A stretch of 64,000 nucleotides of DNA from Paracoccus sulfuroxidans (GCF_007830335.1 NZ_VLKU01000007.1:62001-126000); one strand, 5' to 3'. Positions 9,389 through 19,808 are shown, counted from the stretch's first letter. A program made the numbers and translations. The notes: generated by a model from the letters alone, not told the origin.

Positions 9389-9394
9389 CGGGCC

Positions 9395-12300
9395 ATGGCA
9401 CAGTTCTTCATTCACCGCCCCGTCTTCGCCTGGGTGCTGGCCATCGTGACGATGCTGGTCGGGGGCTTTTCCCTGCTTTCGCTGCCGGTGTCGCAATATC
9501 CCGATATCGCGCCGACGACGGTGCGCATTTCCGCCAGCTATTCAGGCGCGACGGCCCGCGCCGTCCAGAACTCGGTCACTACACCCATCGAGGACGCGCT
9601 GACAGGGCTGGACGGGCTGTTGTATTCAGTCTCGTCTTCTTCGACGGGACGGTCGTCGATCACCCTGACCTTCGATGACAGCGTCGATCCGGTCGATGCG
9701 CTGAACGAGGTGCAATCGAAGGTCCGTTCGGTCGAAGGACGCCTGCCCGGTCCGGTGCAGAATGACGGCGTCAGCGTCAGCCGGTCGTCCTCCTCGATTC
9801 TGATGGTCGGCTCGCTGGTTTCGACCGGCAGCAAGCACAGCACCATCGAGCTGGGGAACCTGCTGGAGCAGGTCGTCGAAGGCCCGGTCAAGCGGACCGA
9901 GGGCGTGGGCGGGATCAACGTCTTCGGCTCGGGCTATGCCATGCGGATCTGGATGGATCCGATGCGGCTGGCGCAGTTCCAGCTGACGCCCACCGACATC
10001 ACGCAGGCCGTCGCGGCGCAGAACAGCACCGTATCGGTGGGCAGTCTGGGCAGCCAGCCCGTCGTTCAGGGCCAGCAGTTCACCGCCAATATCACCGCGC
10101 AAAGCCAGCTGACCTCGATTGACGACTTCCTGAACATCCTGCTGAAGACCGGCGCGGACGGCGCCTCGGTCCGGCTGGGCGATGTCGCAGATGTCGAGAT
10201 CGGGCAGGCCAGCTATGGCCGCGATTCGCGCTTCAACGGCATGAATTCCTCGGGCTTCGGGGTGAACCTTGCAACCGGCGCGAATGCGGTCGAAACCGCC
10301 GCCGCCGTGCGTGCGACGCTGGACGGGCTGAAGAACGCCCTGCCCGAAGGGGTCGAGATCCGCATCGCCTATGACACCGCGCCCTTCGTCGAGCTGTCGA
10401 TCGAGAAGGTCTATCACACCCTGCTGGAAGCGATTGCGCTGGTCTTTCTGGTTATCCTGATCTTCCTGCAGAACTGGCGCGCCACGCTGATCCCGATCAT
10501 CGCGATCCCGGTGGTGCTGCTGGGTACGTTCGGCATGCTGGCGGCGCTTGGCTATTCGGTGAACACGCTGACCATGTTCGCCATGGTGCTGGCCATCGGC
10601 CTTCTGGTCGATGACGCCATCGTCGTCGTCGAAAACGTCGAGCGTGTCATGGCCGAGGACAAGCTGGACCCCGTTGCCGCGACCGAGAAAAGCATGGGCC
10701 AGATCAGCGGCGCGCTGATCGGGATCGCACTGGTCCTGTCGGCGGTGTTCCTGCCCATGGGGTTCATGCCCGGCTCGACCGGGGTGATCTATCGGCAATT
10801 CTCGGTCACGATCATCACCGCGATGGTGCTGTCGTTGCTGGTGGCGCTGATCCTGACGCCCGCCATGTGCGCAAGCCTGCTGAAGGCCAATCACCAGCCG
10901 GTCCGTTTCGGCCCGGCACGCTGGTTCAATCGCAATTTCGACCGGGTGACGCGGGGCTATGGCGCGACGGTGCGCAGCACCCTGCGCCGTCCGTTTCTGG
11001 TCATGCTGGTGCTGGCAGGCGTCGCCTATGGCGCGTCCGATCTGTTCGGACGCATGACCACAACCTTCATCCCCTCCGAGGATCAGGGCGTGCTGCAGGC
11101 CCGCATCTCGCTGAGCGAGGGGGCGACGGCGCAGCAGACGGCCTCGGTCGTGCGCGAGATCGAGGATTATCTGCTTAACGACGAAAAGGCGGCGGTCGAG
11201 TCGGCCTTCGTCAGCATGGGCTTCGGCTTCTCGGGCACCTCGCAAAGTCAGGCGATGATGTTCATCAAGCTGCGCGACTTCGACCAGCGCAAATCGGCGG
11301 ATCTGGCAGCCTCGGCCGTGGCGCAGCGGGCGAACATGAAGTTCAACAAGCACCGCGCCGGACGGATCATGTTCATGCAGCCGCCTGCGATCCCGCGTCT
11401 GGGCAACTCGGCAGGCTTCAGCATGTATCTGCTGGACCAGTCGGGCAGCGGCATCGACGCCCTGCTGGCCGCCGCCGACCAGCTTGAAACGATTGCCGAG
11501 ACCGATCCGCGGCTGCAGAACGTGCAAAGCAGCGGCTCGGATGATGAGGCGGCGCTGCGCATCGACATCGACCAGCAGAAGGCCGAAAGCCTGGGGGTCA
11601 GCGTCACGGCGGTGAACTCGATGCTGTCGACGATCTTCGCGGGGACCGAGGTCAACGATTTCGCCCTTGGCGCGCAGTTGCGTCCGGTGATCGTGCAGGC
11701 CGCCGCCAAGAACCGCATGCAGCCCGAGGATGTCGACAGCTGGTACGCCCGCAACACCAATGGCGAGATGGTGCCCTTCACCTCGTTCATGTCCATGCGG
11801 TGGGAGCCGGTCGAGCCCAGCCTGTCGCGCATGGACGGCATCGACGCGGTCGAGATCACCGGTCAAGAGGCCGAGGGCTACAGCTCGGGCGTCGCCATGT
11901 CGGCGATGGAGGAGCTGGTCGCCGACCTGCCCGGCGGCTACGGCACCGCCTGGACGGGGCTGAGCTTTCAGGAACGCCAGTCGGGCAATCAGGCGCCCTA
12001 TCTGTTCGCGCTGTCGGCGCTGGTCGTCTTCCTGTCGCTGGCCGCACTTTACGAAAGCTGGTCGATCCCGTTTTCGGTCATGCTGTCGGTTCCGGTCGGC
12101 ATTCTGGGCGCGGTGATCGCCGCGCTGACCTTCGGGCAGGCGAATGACGTCTATTTCAAGGTGGGGATCCTGACGACCATCGGCCTTGCCGCCAAGAACG
12201 CCATCCTGATCGTCGAATTCGCCAAGGAATTGCAGGAGAAAGGCAAAAGCCTGATCGAGGCCGCGACCGAGGCCGCCGAGCTGCGGCTGCGGCCGATCCT

Positions 12301-12505
12301 GATGACCTCGCTGGCCTTCATCCTGGGCGTGCTGCCGCTGGCGATTGCGACCGGCGCGGGGGCGGCGGCGCAGAATTCGATCGGCGTCGGCGTCATGGGC
12401 GGAATGATCGCCGCGACCTTCCTTGGCATCTTCATGGTTCCCGCATTGTACGTTACGGTCCGCAAATTGACTGACCGTCGTCGCAAGGAGGAGACCGCGC
12501 CATGA
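9395..12505 (+). CDS. RND efflux permease (HAE1/AcrB type)
   Basis: 1036 residues, the full length of the hydrophobe/amphiphile efflux family. It begins [18 protein letters not shown], the usual first transmembrane segment, and has two repeats of six membrane helices separated by large periplasmic porter loops. The proton-relay aspartates in transmembrane segment 4 are present in [14 protein letters not shown] (about residue 405), and the matching Lys segment in [17 protein letters not shown]. It uses proton motive force to export drugs, detergents or dyes through the adaptor encoded immediately upstream. Its stop codon overlaps the start of selD (ATGA), an unusual coupling. Substrate range cannot be inferred. 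Confidence 0.96.
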   Translation: MAQFFIHRPVFAWVLAIVTMLVGGFSLLSLPVSQYPDIAPTTVRISASYSGATARAVQNSVTTPIEDALTGLDGLLYSVSSSSTGRSSITLTFDDSVDPVDALNEVQSKVRSVEGRLPGPVQNDGVSVSRSSSSILMVGSLVSTGSKHSTIELGNLLEQVVEGPVKRTEGVGGINVFGSGYAMRIWMDPMRLAQFQLTPTDITQAVAAQNSTVSVGSLGSQPVVQGQQFTANITAQSQLTSIDDFLNILLKTGADGASVRLGDVADVEIGQASYGRDSRFNGMNSSGFGVNLATGANAVETAAAVRATLDGLKNALPEGVEIRIAYDTAPFVELSIEKVYHTLLEAIALVFLVILIFLQNWRATLIPIIAIPVVLLGTFGMLAALGYSVNTLTMFAMVLAIGLLVDDAIVVVENVERVMAEDKLDPVAATEKSMGQISGALIGIALVLSAVFLPMGFMPGSTGVIYRQFSVTIITAMVLSLLVALILTPAMCASLLKANHQPVRFGPARWFNRNFDRVTRGYGATVRSTLRRPFLVMLVLAGVAYGASDLFGRMTTTFIPSEDQGVLQARISLSEGATAQQTASVVREIEDYLLNDEKAAVESAFVSMGFGFSGTSQSQAMMFIKLRDFDQRKSADLAASAVAQRANMKFNKHRAGRIMFMQPPAIPRLGNSAGFSMYLLDQSGSGIDALLAAADQLETIAETDPRLQNVQSSGSDDEAALRIDIDQQKAESLGVSVTAVNSMLSTIFAGTEVNDFALGAQLRPVIVQAAAKNRMQPEDVDSWYARNTNGEMVPFTSFMSMRWEPVEPSLSRMDGIDAVEITGQEAEGYSSGVAMSAMEELVADLPGGYGTAWTGLSFQERQSGNQAPYLFALSALVVFLSLAALYESWSIPFSVMLSVPVGILGAVIAALTFGQANDVYFKVGILTTIGLAAKNAILIVEFAKELQEKGKSLIEAATEAAELRLRPILMTSLAFILGVLPLAIATGAGAAAQNSIGVGVMGGMIAATFLGIFMVPALYVTVRKLTDRRRKEETAP

Positions 12506-13554
12506 CCACGGACACAAGCGCACCACGTCTGACATCGCTGGCCCATGGCGGAGGCTGCGGCTGCAAGCTTGCGCCCTCGGTCCTGCGTGAACTCCTGGCG
12601 GATCAGCCGCTGGCGCAGGCCTTCCCGCAGCTTCTGGTCGGCACCGAGACCGGCGATGACGCCGCCGTCTGGCAGGTCGACAAGAACACCTGCGTGATCG
12701 CCACGACCGACTTTTTCATGCCGATGGTCGATGATCCGCGCGATTTCGGCCGCATCGCCGCCGCGAACGCGATCTCTGACATCTATGCCATGGGCGGCAA
12801 GCCGATCATGGCGCTGGCCATTCTGGGCATGCCCATCGACAAGATGGCCCCCGAAACCATCCGCGAGATCCTGCAGGGTGGTCGCGACATCTGTGCCAAG
12901 GCGGGAATTCCGGTGGCGGGCGGCCATTCCATCGACGCGCCCGAGCCGATCTATGGCCTGGCCGTCATCGGCATCTGTCACCCCGACCAGCTGCGCCGCA
13001 ACGCCGATGCGCAGCCGGGTGACGTGCTGATCCTGACCAAGGGGCTGGGCGTCGGCGTCTATTCCGCCGCGATCAAGAAAGAGGCGCTGGACGCCGCTGG
13101 TCTGACCGAAATGGTGGCTTCGACCACCACGCTCAACAAGGTTGGCACCGATCTGGCCGCCTGGCCCGATGTTCATGCGATCACCGATGTGACGGGCTTC
13201 GGCATTCTGGGCCACGGGCTTGAAGTGGCGCGGGGCGCAGGCGTGCATCTGCACATCCGCTTTGACGATCTGCCGCTGCTGTCGCAGGCGTCGGCACTGG
13301 CACAGGCGGGGTTTGCGACCGGCGCCTCGCCCCGGAACTGGGCCGCCTATGGCGCCGAAGTCTCGTTGCCCGACAGCATGTCCGGCTGGCAACGGGCGCT
13401 GCTGACGGATCCGCAGACCTCGGGCGGGCTGCTGGTCGCCTGCAACCCCGAAGCGGTCGAGGATCTGCTGGCGATGATCCGCGAGGCGGGCTTCCCGCTG
13501 GCCTCGATCATCGGCCGGGTCGAGGCGGGCAAGCCCGGCATCACCGTCGAATGA
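12502..13554 (+). CDS. selD: Selenide, water dikinase (selenophosphate synthetase)
   Basis: Makes selenophosphate from selenide and ATP, the selenium donor for selenocysteine and for selenouridine in tRNA. 350 residues. The catalytic loop [11 protein letters not shown] has Cys19 (equivalent of E. coli Cys17; a normal TGC codon, not UGA) and Lys22, followed by the AIRS/PurM-type ATP fold ([44 protein letters not shown]). The gene overlaps the RND permease stop by four bases, and the hotdog gene follows after 22 bases. No selA, selB or mnmH gene is in the window, so which selenium pathway it feeds cannot be decided here. Confidence 0.96.
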   Translation: MTTDTSAPRLTSLAHGGGCGCKLAPSVLRELLADQPLAQAFPQLLVGTETGDDAAVWQVDKNTCVIATTDFFMPMVDDPRDFGRIAAANAISDIYAMGGKPIMALAILGMPIDKMAPETIREILQGGRDICAKAGIPVAGGHSIDAPEPIYGLAVIGICHPDQLRRNADAQPGDVLILTKGLGVGVYSAAIKKEALDAAGLTEMVASTTTLNKVGTDLAAWPDVHAITDVTGFGILGHGLEVARGAGVHLHIRFDDLPLLSQASALAQAGFATGASPRNWAAYGAEVSLPDSMSGWQRALLTDPQTSGGLLVACNPEAVEDLLAMIREAGFPLASIIGRVEAGKPGITVE

Positions 13555-13576
13555 CGCATTCTCAGGGGGAACGATC

Positions 13577-14002
13577 ATGACCGAGGATGAGCTGGTCCAG
13601 CTGGTCGCCGACAACCAACCCGCCTTCGCGCTGCATGTGGGCCTGCGGATCATCCGCGCCACCATGGACGAGGTGCTGGCCGAAATGCCGGTGACCGAGG
13701 CGCTCTCGAATCGCAATGGCGTCCTGCATGGCGGGGCGATCATGGGCTTTGCCGACAATGTCGGCGGCACGGCGGCGCAGATCAACCTGCGCCCGGGCGA
13801 GGCGACGACGACCATCGAAAGCAAGACGAACTTCCTGCGCCCCATCCGCATCGGCGATGTTGCCTATGGCCGTGCCATCGCGCTGCACAAGGGCCGCACG
13901 ACGATGGTCTGGCAAACCACGATCACCCGGGGCGACGGCAAGGTGGCGGCCATCGTGACCCAGACCCAGATGGTGATGGAGTGGAAGGACCCCGCGCCGT
14001 GA
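13577..14002 (+). CDS. PaaI-type hotdog-fold thioesterase
   Basis: 141 residues with one hotdog domain. The signature NRNGVLHGGAIMGFADNVGG (H51, Asp60) is the HGG-x-D pattern of PaaI/YbgC-like acyl-CoA thioesterases, followed by the strand-rich core ending WQTTITRGDGKVAAIVTQTQ. These enzymes hydrolyse aryl- or acyl-CoA thioesters in the cytoplasm. GGGGGA precedes the ATG by eight bases. It is the last gene of the run adaptor-permease-selD-thioesterase. There is no acyl-CoA pathway next to it, so the physiological substrate is open. Confidence 0.88.
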   Translation: MTEDELVQLVADNQPAFALHVGLRIIRATMDEVLAEMPVTEALSNRNGVLHGGAIMGFADNVGGTAAQINLRPGEATTTIESKTNFLRPIRIGDVAYGRAIALHKGRTTMVWQTTITRGDGKVAAIVTQTQMVMEWKDPAP

Positions 14003-14192
14003 CCCAAGGTCTGGGGCATCCATGCCGCAGGTCGCGGGCTCAAAGCGCCGCCCACGCCGGAATGGGGTTTCCGTTCGCGGTGAGTGCTGGCAAACTGGCG
14101 CTGTCCCGGGGCGTTACGGATCGCGTGCCGTTGCCCGTGCCGCTTTTTCGTGCCAATAGGGCGCGAAGGCAACCCAGAGCAGGTTTCGCAGA

Positions 14193-14846
14193 ATGACCGA
14201 TTTCGCGCAGCGTCGCACCATGATGGTTGACACTCAGGTTCGTCCGAACGAAGTCACCTCCTATCCCGTAATCGAGGCCATGCTGAATGTCCCGCGCGAA
14301 CAATTCGTGCCGGACGCGCGCCGCGACGTCGCCTATGCCGGCGAAAACATCGACCTGCGCCCGGGTCGCGTGCTGCTTGAGCCGCGCACGCTGGGTCGCA
14401 TGATCGAAGTGCTGGATCTGCAGAACAGCGATCTGGTGCTGCATGTCGGCTGCGGGCTTGGATATAGCGCCGCCGTCATGGCCCGCATCGTCGAGGCCGT
14501 TGTCGCGGTCGAGGAAGACGCCGACATGGCCGCCGACGCGCAAGAGCGTCTGTCCGCGCAAGAGGTCTATAACGTCGCCGTCGTGCACGGGCCTCTGAAC
14601 GAAGGCTATGCCAAGCAGGGTCCCTATGACGTGATCCTGATCGAAGGCGCGATCGAAGAACTGCCCGCTGCCCTTTCCGACCAGCTGCGCGATGGCGGCC
14701 GGATCGTCGCGCTGTTTCTGGAAGGCAACCTAGGCGTCGTCCGCATCGGTCAGAAGATCGACGGACGGGTCAACTGGCGTTTCGCCTTCAACGCCGCCGC
14801 CCCGCTGCTGCCGGGATTTGCCCGCAAAATGGGCTTTGTACTGTAA
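14193..14846 (+). CDS. Protein-L-isoaspartate O-methyltransferase-like protein
   Basis: 217 residues, a class I methyltransferase fold of the PCMT family: [16 protein letters not shown] and the SAM-binding loop [13 protein letters not shown] (about 84-96). It differs from the true pcm at 18353 in this window: the loop reads GCGLG rather than GTGSG and the QTIxxP substrate motif is missing ([11 protein letters not shown] instead), so repair activity is doubtful. In alphaproteobacteria this paralogue commonly stands just before tolC, as here (21 bases). The role is unknown; coupling to TolC synthesis or modification is speculation. The 190 bases upstream (14003-14192) hold no feature I can support beyond the presumed promoter. 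Confidence 0.85.
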   Translation: MTDFAQRRTMMVDTQVRPNEVTSYPVIEAMLNVPREQFVPDARRDVAYAGENIDLRPGRVLLEPRTLGRMIEVLDLQNSDLVLHVGCGLGYSAAVMARIVEAVVAVEEDADMAADAQERLSAQEVYNVAVVHGPLNEGYAKQGPYDVILIEGAIEELPAALSDQLRDGGRIVALFLEGNLGVVRIGQKIDGRVNWRFAFNAAAPLLPGFARKMGFVL

Positions 14847-14867
14847 CTCCAGACGGAAGGGCCGCGA

Positions 14868-16259
14868 ATGCTTCTTGGGACACTTCAAAAACTGCGCCGC
14901 CCTCTGATCGCCGCGCTTTTTGCGACCGGGCTTGCGGTTCCGGCCAACGCAGAATCGCTGGCGGATGCGATGGTCTCGGCCTATCGGACCTCGGCGCTGC
15001 TGGATCAGAACCGCGCCGTCCTGCGCGCGGCCGACGAAGACACCGCTGCGGCCATCGCCGCGCTGCGGCCCGTGCTGCAATGGGTCGCGCAGTACTCGTA
15101 CCAGAACATCGAGGGCGTCGACCTTCAGTCCAGCAGCATCGCGCTTCAGGCGCAGGTCACGCTTTATGACTGGGGCCGGAACGCCATCGCCATCGACATC
15201 GCCAAGGAATCGGTTCTGGCGACACGTCAGGCGCTGGTTGGGGTCGAGCAGGACGTGCTGCTGGGTGCCGTTCAGGCCTATCTGGACGTGCGCCGCGCCA
15301 CCGAACAGGTCGAGCTGCAGCAGAACTCGGTCCGCGTGATCGGGCAGGAACAGCGCGCCGCGACCGACCGTTTCGAGGTGGGTGAGATCACCCAGACCGA
15401 CGTGGCGCAGGCCGATGCAGCGCTGGCCGCCGCCCGCGCCAGCCTTGCTTCGGCCGAGGGTGACCTTGCCATCGCGCGTGAGGCCTACCGTGCCTCGACC
15501 GGCCATATGCCGAACCGGCTGGATCAGCCGCCACCCACGCCGACGCTTCCCGCCTCGCTGGAGACGGCGCGCAGCATCGGGCAGCGCACCCACCCCTCGA
15601 TCCGGCAGGCGCAGCGCCAGACCGCCGCAGCCGAGCTGGGCGTTCAGGCCGCCGTGGCCGAGCGCAATCCGACGCTGACCGGCACCGCCTCGATCAGCTC
15701 GCAGCGCAGCAAGTCGCAGATTACCCTGGATTCTTCGACGACCGATGTCGGCCAGGTTCAGCTGCAGATGTCGCAGACGATCTATTCGGGCGGGCGTCTG
15801 CCCTCGGCCCATCGCAAGGCGATGGCGAATCGCGATCAGGCGCGGGCCGCGCTGGTGAACACCGCGCGTCTGGTCGATCAGGCCGTGGGTCAGGCATGGG
15901 CGCAGATCGACGTCGCGCGGGCGCTGATCCGCTCGATCGACGAACAGATCGCCGCCGCGCAGCAGGCCTATGAAGGCGTGCGCGAGGAAGCCACGCTGGG
16001 CGCCCGCACCACGCTCGATGTGCTGGACGCCGAACAGGCCCTGCTGTCGGCACGGGCGGACAAGATCTCTGCAGAGGCCAATCTGCAGTTAGCACATTAT
16101 CAACTTCTGGCTGCTATGGGTTTGTTGACGGTTGAAAACCTGAAACTGGGGATCCCCACCTATGACCCATCGGCCTATTACAATGCGGTGCAGGATGCGC
16201 CGTTCACCAGTCGGCAAGGCCAAAGCCTTGACCGGGTGCTGCGCGCCATCGGCCAGTAA
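14868..16259 (+). CDS. tolC: TolC family outer-membrane channel protein
   Basis: 463 residues. Signal peptide to about residue 27 (LAVPANA), then two tandem outer-membrane efflux protein repeats: each has long coiled-coil helices (ALRAADEDTAAAIAALRP; RQTAAAELGVQAAVAERNP) and membrane beta strands (WVAQYSYQNIEGVDLQ; STTDVGQVQLQMSQTIYSGG). The sequence YSGGRLPSA is the typical turn after the second strand region. It forms the trimeric exit duct for type I secretion and RND pumps; the RND pair at 8162-12505 lacks its own outer-membrane partner and may use this one (inference). It follows the methyltransferase-like gene by 21 bases and precedes the PopZ-like gene by 32. Confidence 0.94.
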   Translation: MLLGTLQKLRRPLIAALFATGLAVPANAESLADAMVSAYRTSALLDQNRAVLRAADEDTAAAIAALRPVLQWVAQYSYQNIEGVDLQSSSIALQAQVTLYDWGRNAIAIDIAKESVLATRQALVGVEQDVLLGAVQAYLDVRRATEQVELQQNSVRVIGQEQRAATDRFEVGEITQTDVAQADAALAAARASLASAEGDLAIAREAYRASTGHMPNRLDQPPPTPTLPASLETARSIGQRTHPSIRQAQRQTAAAELGVQAAVAERNPTLTGTASISSQRSKSQITLDSSTTDVGQVQLQMSQTIYSGGRLPSAHRKAMANRDQARAALVNTARLVDQAVGQAWAQIDVARALIRSIDEQIAAAQQAYEGVREEATLGARTTLDVLDAEQALLSARADKISAEANLQLAHYQLLAAMGLLTVENLKLGIPTYDPSAYYNAVQDAPFTSRQGQSLDRVLRAIGQ

Positions 16260-16291
16260 GACTGCCCTGACGCATAAACCGGCGGCCCGCC

Positions 16292-17104
16292 ATGCAGAAT
16301 GATGTGATGCATGCGGGCCAGACGGCCATGGTTTCGGAAAATGTGGGCGACGTTCTGGCCTCGATCCGGCGCCTGATCGCGCAGGACGGCGGCGCGGGAC
16401 GCCTGATGGCCTCGCCGGACGTCGCCGCAGCCTTCCGCCATGCGGACCTGCTGAACGCCCGCGTCGCGGAAAGCGCGACACCCGATCTGCGACAGGTCGC
16501 CGCCCCGCCACCCGAAGAAATGACGGCCCCCCTGACGCTTGAGCGGGACAATCTGGTCGCGCCGGAGGCCCCCTCTCAGCCGGTGCTGCGCCTGCACCTG
16601 ACCCCCAGCTTCGCTGACCTGCCCGAGCCTGAGGCAAGCCATCCGGTTGCTGCCGCCACGCAGGTCGACACGGCTCCGGCCGCCAGCCCAAAGCTCGAAG
16701 CGCCTGCGCCGGTCTGGCCCGCGGCTGCGGCTGCGGCTCTATCCACGCAAAACGCTGAACCTGCGCCAGTGGTCGTGGAAGCAGCCATGCCGCAACTCAG
16801 CCAAGCTGTCGACCCGCCCGTCACACCCATCGCAGCTGCGCTGACCGAAGACTTGGCCCCACCTGTCGGGCTCGCGTCACCGGATGCGCCGCCCCCCGAG
16901 GAAGTAGCCGACCTTCACCTCTTCGCCCCCGAAGACGAGGAACTGGCCTATAGCTCGGTGCTGCGCAGCCTGATCCGCGATGCCATCCGGCAGGAGCTGC
17001 AGGGAGAGATGGGGGGCCGCTTCAGCCGCAATCTGCGGCAGGTCATCCGGCATGAGGTCGACCTGGCCCTGCGTCAGGCACGCCGCGCACGGCCAAGCAT
17101 CTGA
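16292..17104 (+). CDS. PopZ-like (DUF2497-like) disordered polar protein, diverged
   Basis: 270 residues in three parts: a short N-terminal helix (VGDVLASIRRLIAQDG, about 17-32), a long Pro/Ala/Glu-rich linker of about 180 residues with almost no hydrophobic core, and a helical C-terminus (LRSLIRDAIRQELQ ... LRQVIRHEVDLALRQ). The N-terminal helix resembles the EEILASIRRIIAED start of PopZ, and the last helices have the LREWL-region character. Gene order pcm-like, tolC, then DUF2497/popZ is the usual alphaproteobacterial one, which supports orthology. PopZ assembles a pole-organising scaffold that anchors the ParB-parS complex. The assignment rests on layout and synteny, not strong sequence identity. 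Confidence 0.55.
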   Translation: MQNDVMHAGQTAMVSENVGDVLASIRRLIAQDGGAGRLMASPDVAAAFRHADLLNARVAESATPDLRQVAAPPPEEMTAPLTLERDNLVAPEAPSQPVLRLHLTPSFADLPEPEASHPVAAATQVDTAPAASPKLEAPAPVWPAAAAAALSTQNAEPAPVVVEAAMPQLSQAVDPPVTPIAAALTEDLAPPVGLASPDAPPPEEVADLHLFAPEDEELAYSSVLRSLIRDAIRQELQGEMGGRFSRNLRQVIRHEVDLALRQARRARPSI

Positions 17105-17110
17105 CCTGCT

Positions 17111-17130
17111 GGCCCCCATTCACGGGGGCC
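17111..17130. terminator. Bidirectional hairpin between convergent genes
   Basis: A perfect seven-base-pair stem GGCCCCC/GGGGGCC with a six-base loop lies in the 38 bases between the stops of the PopZ-like gene (+) and the LysM/M23 gene (-). There is no clear T run on either side, so it may work as a weak terminator or an mRNA 3' end stabiliser for both. Confidence 0.6.
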
Positions 17131-17142
17131 GGTCGTCAGATC

Positions 17143-18321
17143 TCAGTTCAGGTATTTCTCGGGATCGGTGCTTTCAAAGCCGTTGCGCACCTCGAAATGG
17201 ACGACGCCCTGATTGCGGGCCTTGCCCAACGCCGCGCCCGCGCTGACCTGCTGGCCCTTGCTGACCGTCACGTCATCAAGTCCGGCATAGACCGTCATCA
17301 GGTTGCCGTCATGGCGCACCACGATGATCGGGACGCCATCGACGTCGCGGGTGATCGCCGCGACGGTGCCGGACCCGGCTGCCGAAACCGTGCTGCCCGG
17401 GGCTGCCGAAATGTCGATGCCCTCGTTCTTGCCCTTCTCATAGGTGCGCACGATCGAGCCATTGGCCGGCATCCGGAAACGCCCGTTGCCCGAGGCCGCC
17501 GTGCGGGTCTTGCCCAGATCCGGGCTCGCGGGCGTCGCGACGGGGGTTGAGGTTGGCGCGGTCTTCTCATTCGGCAGCGGCCCGGTTGCCGAGGGCGGCA
17601 GCGGGGTCGGGCTGCCTGCGCCGGGCGTGGTCGTCGCCGTGGTCGCGGTCTGCGGGCGGGCCGCACCTGCGACAGGGATCAGCAGGCGCTGGCCAACGCG
17701 CAGGCTCATGTCGCTGGGCAAGCCGTTCCACTGCGCCAGATCGCTGATCGAGACGTTGTATTTCCGCGCCACCGACCAGGCGGTCTCGCCGCTGGCGACC
17801 ACATGCTGGCGCGGCTGGCTGGCAGCAGGCTGGGTCGCCCCAACCGGAGGAATGGTTTTCGAGGTGACGGCGGCTTCGGCATTCGGCTGGCGCACGCCCT
17901 GTCCGGCGAAGGGATCGGTGACCTGCCCGGTGCCGGTGACCGGGGCCGCCGTCGGCGCGCCTGCGGCGATCCGCCGGGGCAAGGCCACGACCGAGCCCGC
18001 ATTCAGCGGCGAGCCCGCATCGATCGCGTTATATTGCGCCAGCTCGGCCGCGTTCAGCCCCAGACGCGCCGCGACGGTCGAGATCGTATCGCCCTGCCGC
18101 GCAATCGCGACCTGATAGCCGGGATAGGAGATCACGCCGCGCTGGTCGGGCGCGGGACGCGGTGCAGCCGCCGCTGCGGCCCCCGCGGTATCCAGCCCGC
18201 TGCGCCCGAAGCCGCGCAGGTCCGGGTCAAGGTTGCTAAGGTCCAGCTGACCATTCGGCCCGCAGGACACCAGCGCAACCGTTGCGCCTGCCGCCAGGAC
18301 CCATCCTTTGAAATTCGCCAT
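17143..18321 (-). CDS. LysM + degenerate M23 (LytM) lipoprotein, NlpD-like
   Basis: 392 residues. Signal with lipobox ending at Cys20 (ALVSC), two LysM peptidoglycan-binding domains (about 69-115 and 171-217), a Pro/Thr/Ala linker and a C-terminal LytM domain (about 281-390). The LytM metal site is broken: the first zinc-ligand His of HxGxD is Asn299 (NEGID, Asp303 kept), and the HxH motif reads VVHFEV, so the catalytic His is Val373. Such proteins (NlpD, EnvC, DipM) do not cut peptidoglycan but activate amidases at division. It is the last gene of a surE-pcm-nlpD order also known from gammaproteobacteria. GAGGACGGG precedes the chosen ATG. Confidence 0.9.
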   Translation of the reverse strand: MANFKGWVLAAGATVALVSCGPNGQLDLSNLDPDLRGFGRSGLDTAGAAAAAAPRPAPDQRGVISYPGYQVAIARQGDTISTVAARLGLNAAELAQYNAIDAGSPLNAGSVVALPRRIAAGAPTAAPVTGTGQVTDPFAGQGVRQPNAEAAVTSKTIPPVGATQPAASQPRQHVVASGETAWSVARKYNVSISDLAQWNGLPSDMSLRVGQRLLIPVAGAARPQTATTATTTPGAGSPTPLPPSATGPLPNEKTAPTSTPVATPASPDLGKTRTAASGNGRFRMPANGSIVRTYEKGKNEGIDISAAPGSTVSAAGSGTVAAITRDVDGVPIIVVRHDGNLMTVYAGLDDVTVSKGQQVSAGAALGKARNQGVVHFEVRNGFESTDPEKYLN

Positions 18322-18352
18322 TCTGCCCGTCCTCATCCTTCGGTGGCGGGGG

Positions 18353-19003
18353 TCATGTCTGTCCCAACCCCTCGACCAGCGGCACGAAGCGCACCTGCCG
18401 CAACTCATCATATTCGAAGCCATGTTCTTCCCGGCGCACCCGGATCAGGGTCTGGACCGCGTCCGATTGGCCCACTGGCACGACCATGATACCGCCGATC
18501 TTCAACTGCGCCAAGAGCGGGCCGGGCGGATCCTCGGCCGCCGCTGTCACCATGATGCGATCAAAGGGGGCCTGCTCGGGCAGCCCGTGCGAGCCGTCGG
18601 CCACCAGCGTGGTGATGTTCGTCAGGTCGAAATGGCGAAACAGCGCCTCGGCCTCCGAGACCAGACGGCGGTGCCGGTCGATGGTATAGACGCGACGGCA
18701 AAGCAGCGCGAGGATCGCGGCCTGATAGCCCGATCCGGTCCCGATCTCGAGCACCTTGTCCCGCGGCCCGACCTGCAGCGCCTGCGTCATCAGCCCCACG
18801 ACCGAGGGCTGGCTGATCGTCTGGCCGCAGGGAATGGGCAGGGGGGTGTCCTCATAGGCGCGGTCCTCGAAATGGCCGCGCACGAATTCACCCCGGTCGA
18901 TGCGCTCCATCGCCTCCAGCACGCGCGGATCGGTCACGCCGCGCTGCCTGAGCGCGAACAGGAAGCGCATCTTGCGTTCGGCGAAATCCGGTTCGTCGGT
19001 CAT
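18353..19003 (-). CDS. pcm: Protein-L-isoaspartate(D-aspartate) O-methyltransferase
   Basis: Methylates isoaspartyl residues of aged proteins with SAM so that they can return to normal aspartyl bonds. 216 residues. The family motifs are intact: [16 protein letters not shown] (about 59-74), the SAM loop [13 protein letters not shown] (about 84-96) and the post-motif GGIMVVPVG. The start at 19003 lies ten bases after surE, and the LysM/M23 gene starts 31 bases after its stop, so the three are probably one operon. The pcm-like gene at 14193 lacks these substrate motifs, so this is the functional copy. Confidence 0.96.
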   Translation of the reverse strand: MTDEPDFAERKMRFLFALRQRGVTDPRVLEAMERIDRGEFVRGHFEDRAYEDTPLPIPCGQTISQPSVVGLMTQALQVGPRDKVLEIGTGSGYQAAILALLCRRVYTIDRHRRLVSEAEALFRHFDLTNITTLVADGSHGLPEQAPFDRIMVTAAAEDPPGPLLAQLKIGGIMVVPVGQSDAVQTLIRVRREEHGFEYDELRQVRFVPLVEGLGQT

Positions 19004-19013
19004 GAGAGGCGCC

Positions 19014-19808
19014 TCATCCTTGCTGGAACGCTCCGCGCAGTTTCGTCATGCTGTCGTGGCAGGTCAGGTCAGGCCGCATCGGCGTGATCGAGACATAGCC
19101 CTTCATATTGGCGTCGACATCGCTGTCGGGCGTCGCGGGGCCGGTCTGCGGCCCGCCCAGAACCCAAAGGAAACGACGACCGTTCGGGGCGTCATAGGCC
19201 TCGACCTCGAAGCGCACATCCTGCCGCCGCCCCTGTGGGGCCACTTGCACGCCAAGGACCGAGGCCGCGTCGCAGGGCGGGAAGTTCACGTTGTAGAACA
19301 GGCGGAAATCGTCGCCATGGCCCCAGACGTCATGGGCCAGAAGCTTGCGGATCACCTCGGGCCCGTGCTTGCGCGAGCCCTCGAACGGGTCGGCCAGCTG
19401 CGCGGTGCCGATGCCCATGTATTGCGAGAGCGCAATGGCCGGAATGCCCTGCAGCGCAGCCTCCATAGCACCGCCGATGGTGCCCGAATACATGGCGTTC
19501 TCGCCCGAGTTGTTGCCCCGGTTCACGCCCGACAACACGAGATCCGGCAGCGCATCTGCCATCACATGCCCAAGCGCCGCCAGCACGCAATCGGCGGGCG
19601 AGCCTTCGGCCGCAAAACGGCGCGGGCCCAGCTCGGCGATCATGGTGGGATGGACGAAACTGATGCAATGCGCGACGCCCGATTGCTCGAAAGCGGGGGC
19701 CACGGTCCAGACCTCACCCCCGGGTCCGGCAACCTCGGTCGCGATGTCGTAAAGCGCCTCGAGACCCGGTGCGTTGATGCCATCGTCATTGGTGATCAGG
19801 ATCCGCAT
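19014..19808 (-). CDS. surE: 5'/3'-nucleotidase SurE
   Basis: Metal-dependent phosphatase of nucleoside monophosphates and short polyphosphates, tied to stationary-phase survival. 264 residues. The N-terminus [16 protein letters not shown] carries the metal-binding Asp8-Asp9; [25 protein letters not shown] supplies the remaining active-site Ser and Asn residues. It is the first gene of the surE-pcm-nlpD operon, divergent from the TauE gene with 135 bases between start codons that must hold both promoters; I see no convincing operator there. Confidence 0.97.
   Translation of the reverse strand: MRILITNDDGINAPGLEALYDIATEVAGPGGEVWTVAPAFEQSGVAHCISFVHPTMIAELGPRRFAAEGSPADCVLAALGHVMADALPDLVLSGVNRGNNSGENAMYSGTIGGAMEAALQGIPAIALSQYMGIGTAQLADPFEGSRKHGPEVIRKLLAHDVWGHGDDFRLFYNVNFPPCDAASVLGVQVAPQGRRQDVRFEVEAYDAPNGRRFLWVLGGPQTGPATPDSDVDANMKGYVSITPMRPDLTCHDSMTKLRGAFQQG

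Noticed and set aside
9626..12535. A long open frame of over 900 codons opposite the RND permease gene
   Set aside because: It mirrors the codon pattern of the real gene in high-GC DNA, has no family-like motifs (runs of His/Arg/Asp/Gln) and no ribosome-binding site. Similar shadows lie opposite smc (26643-28871) and purH (3102-5297).
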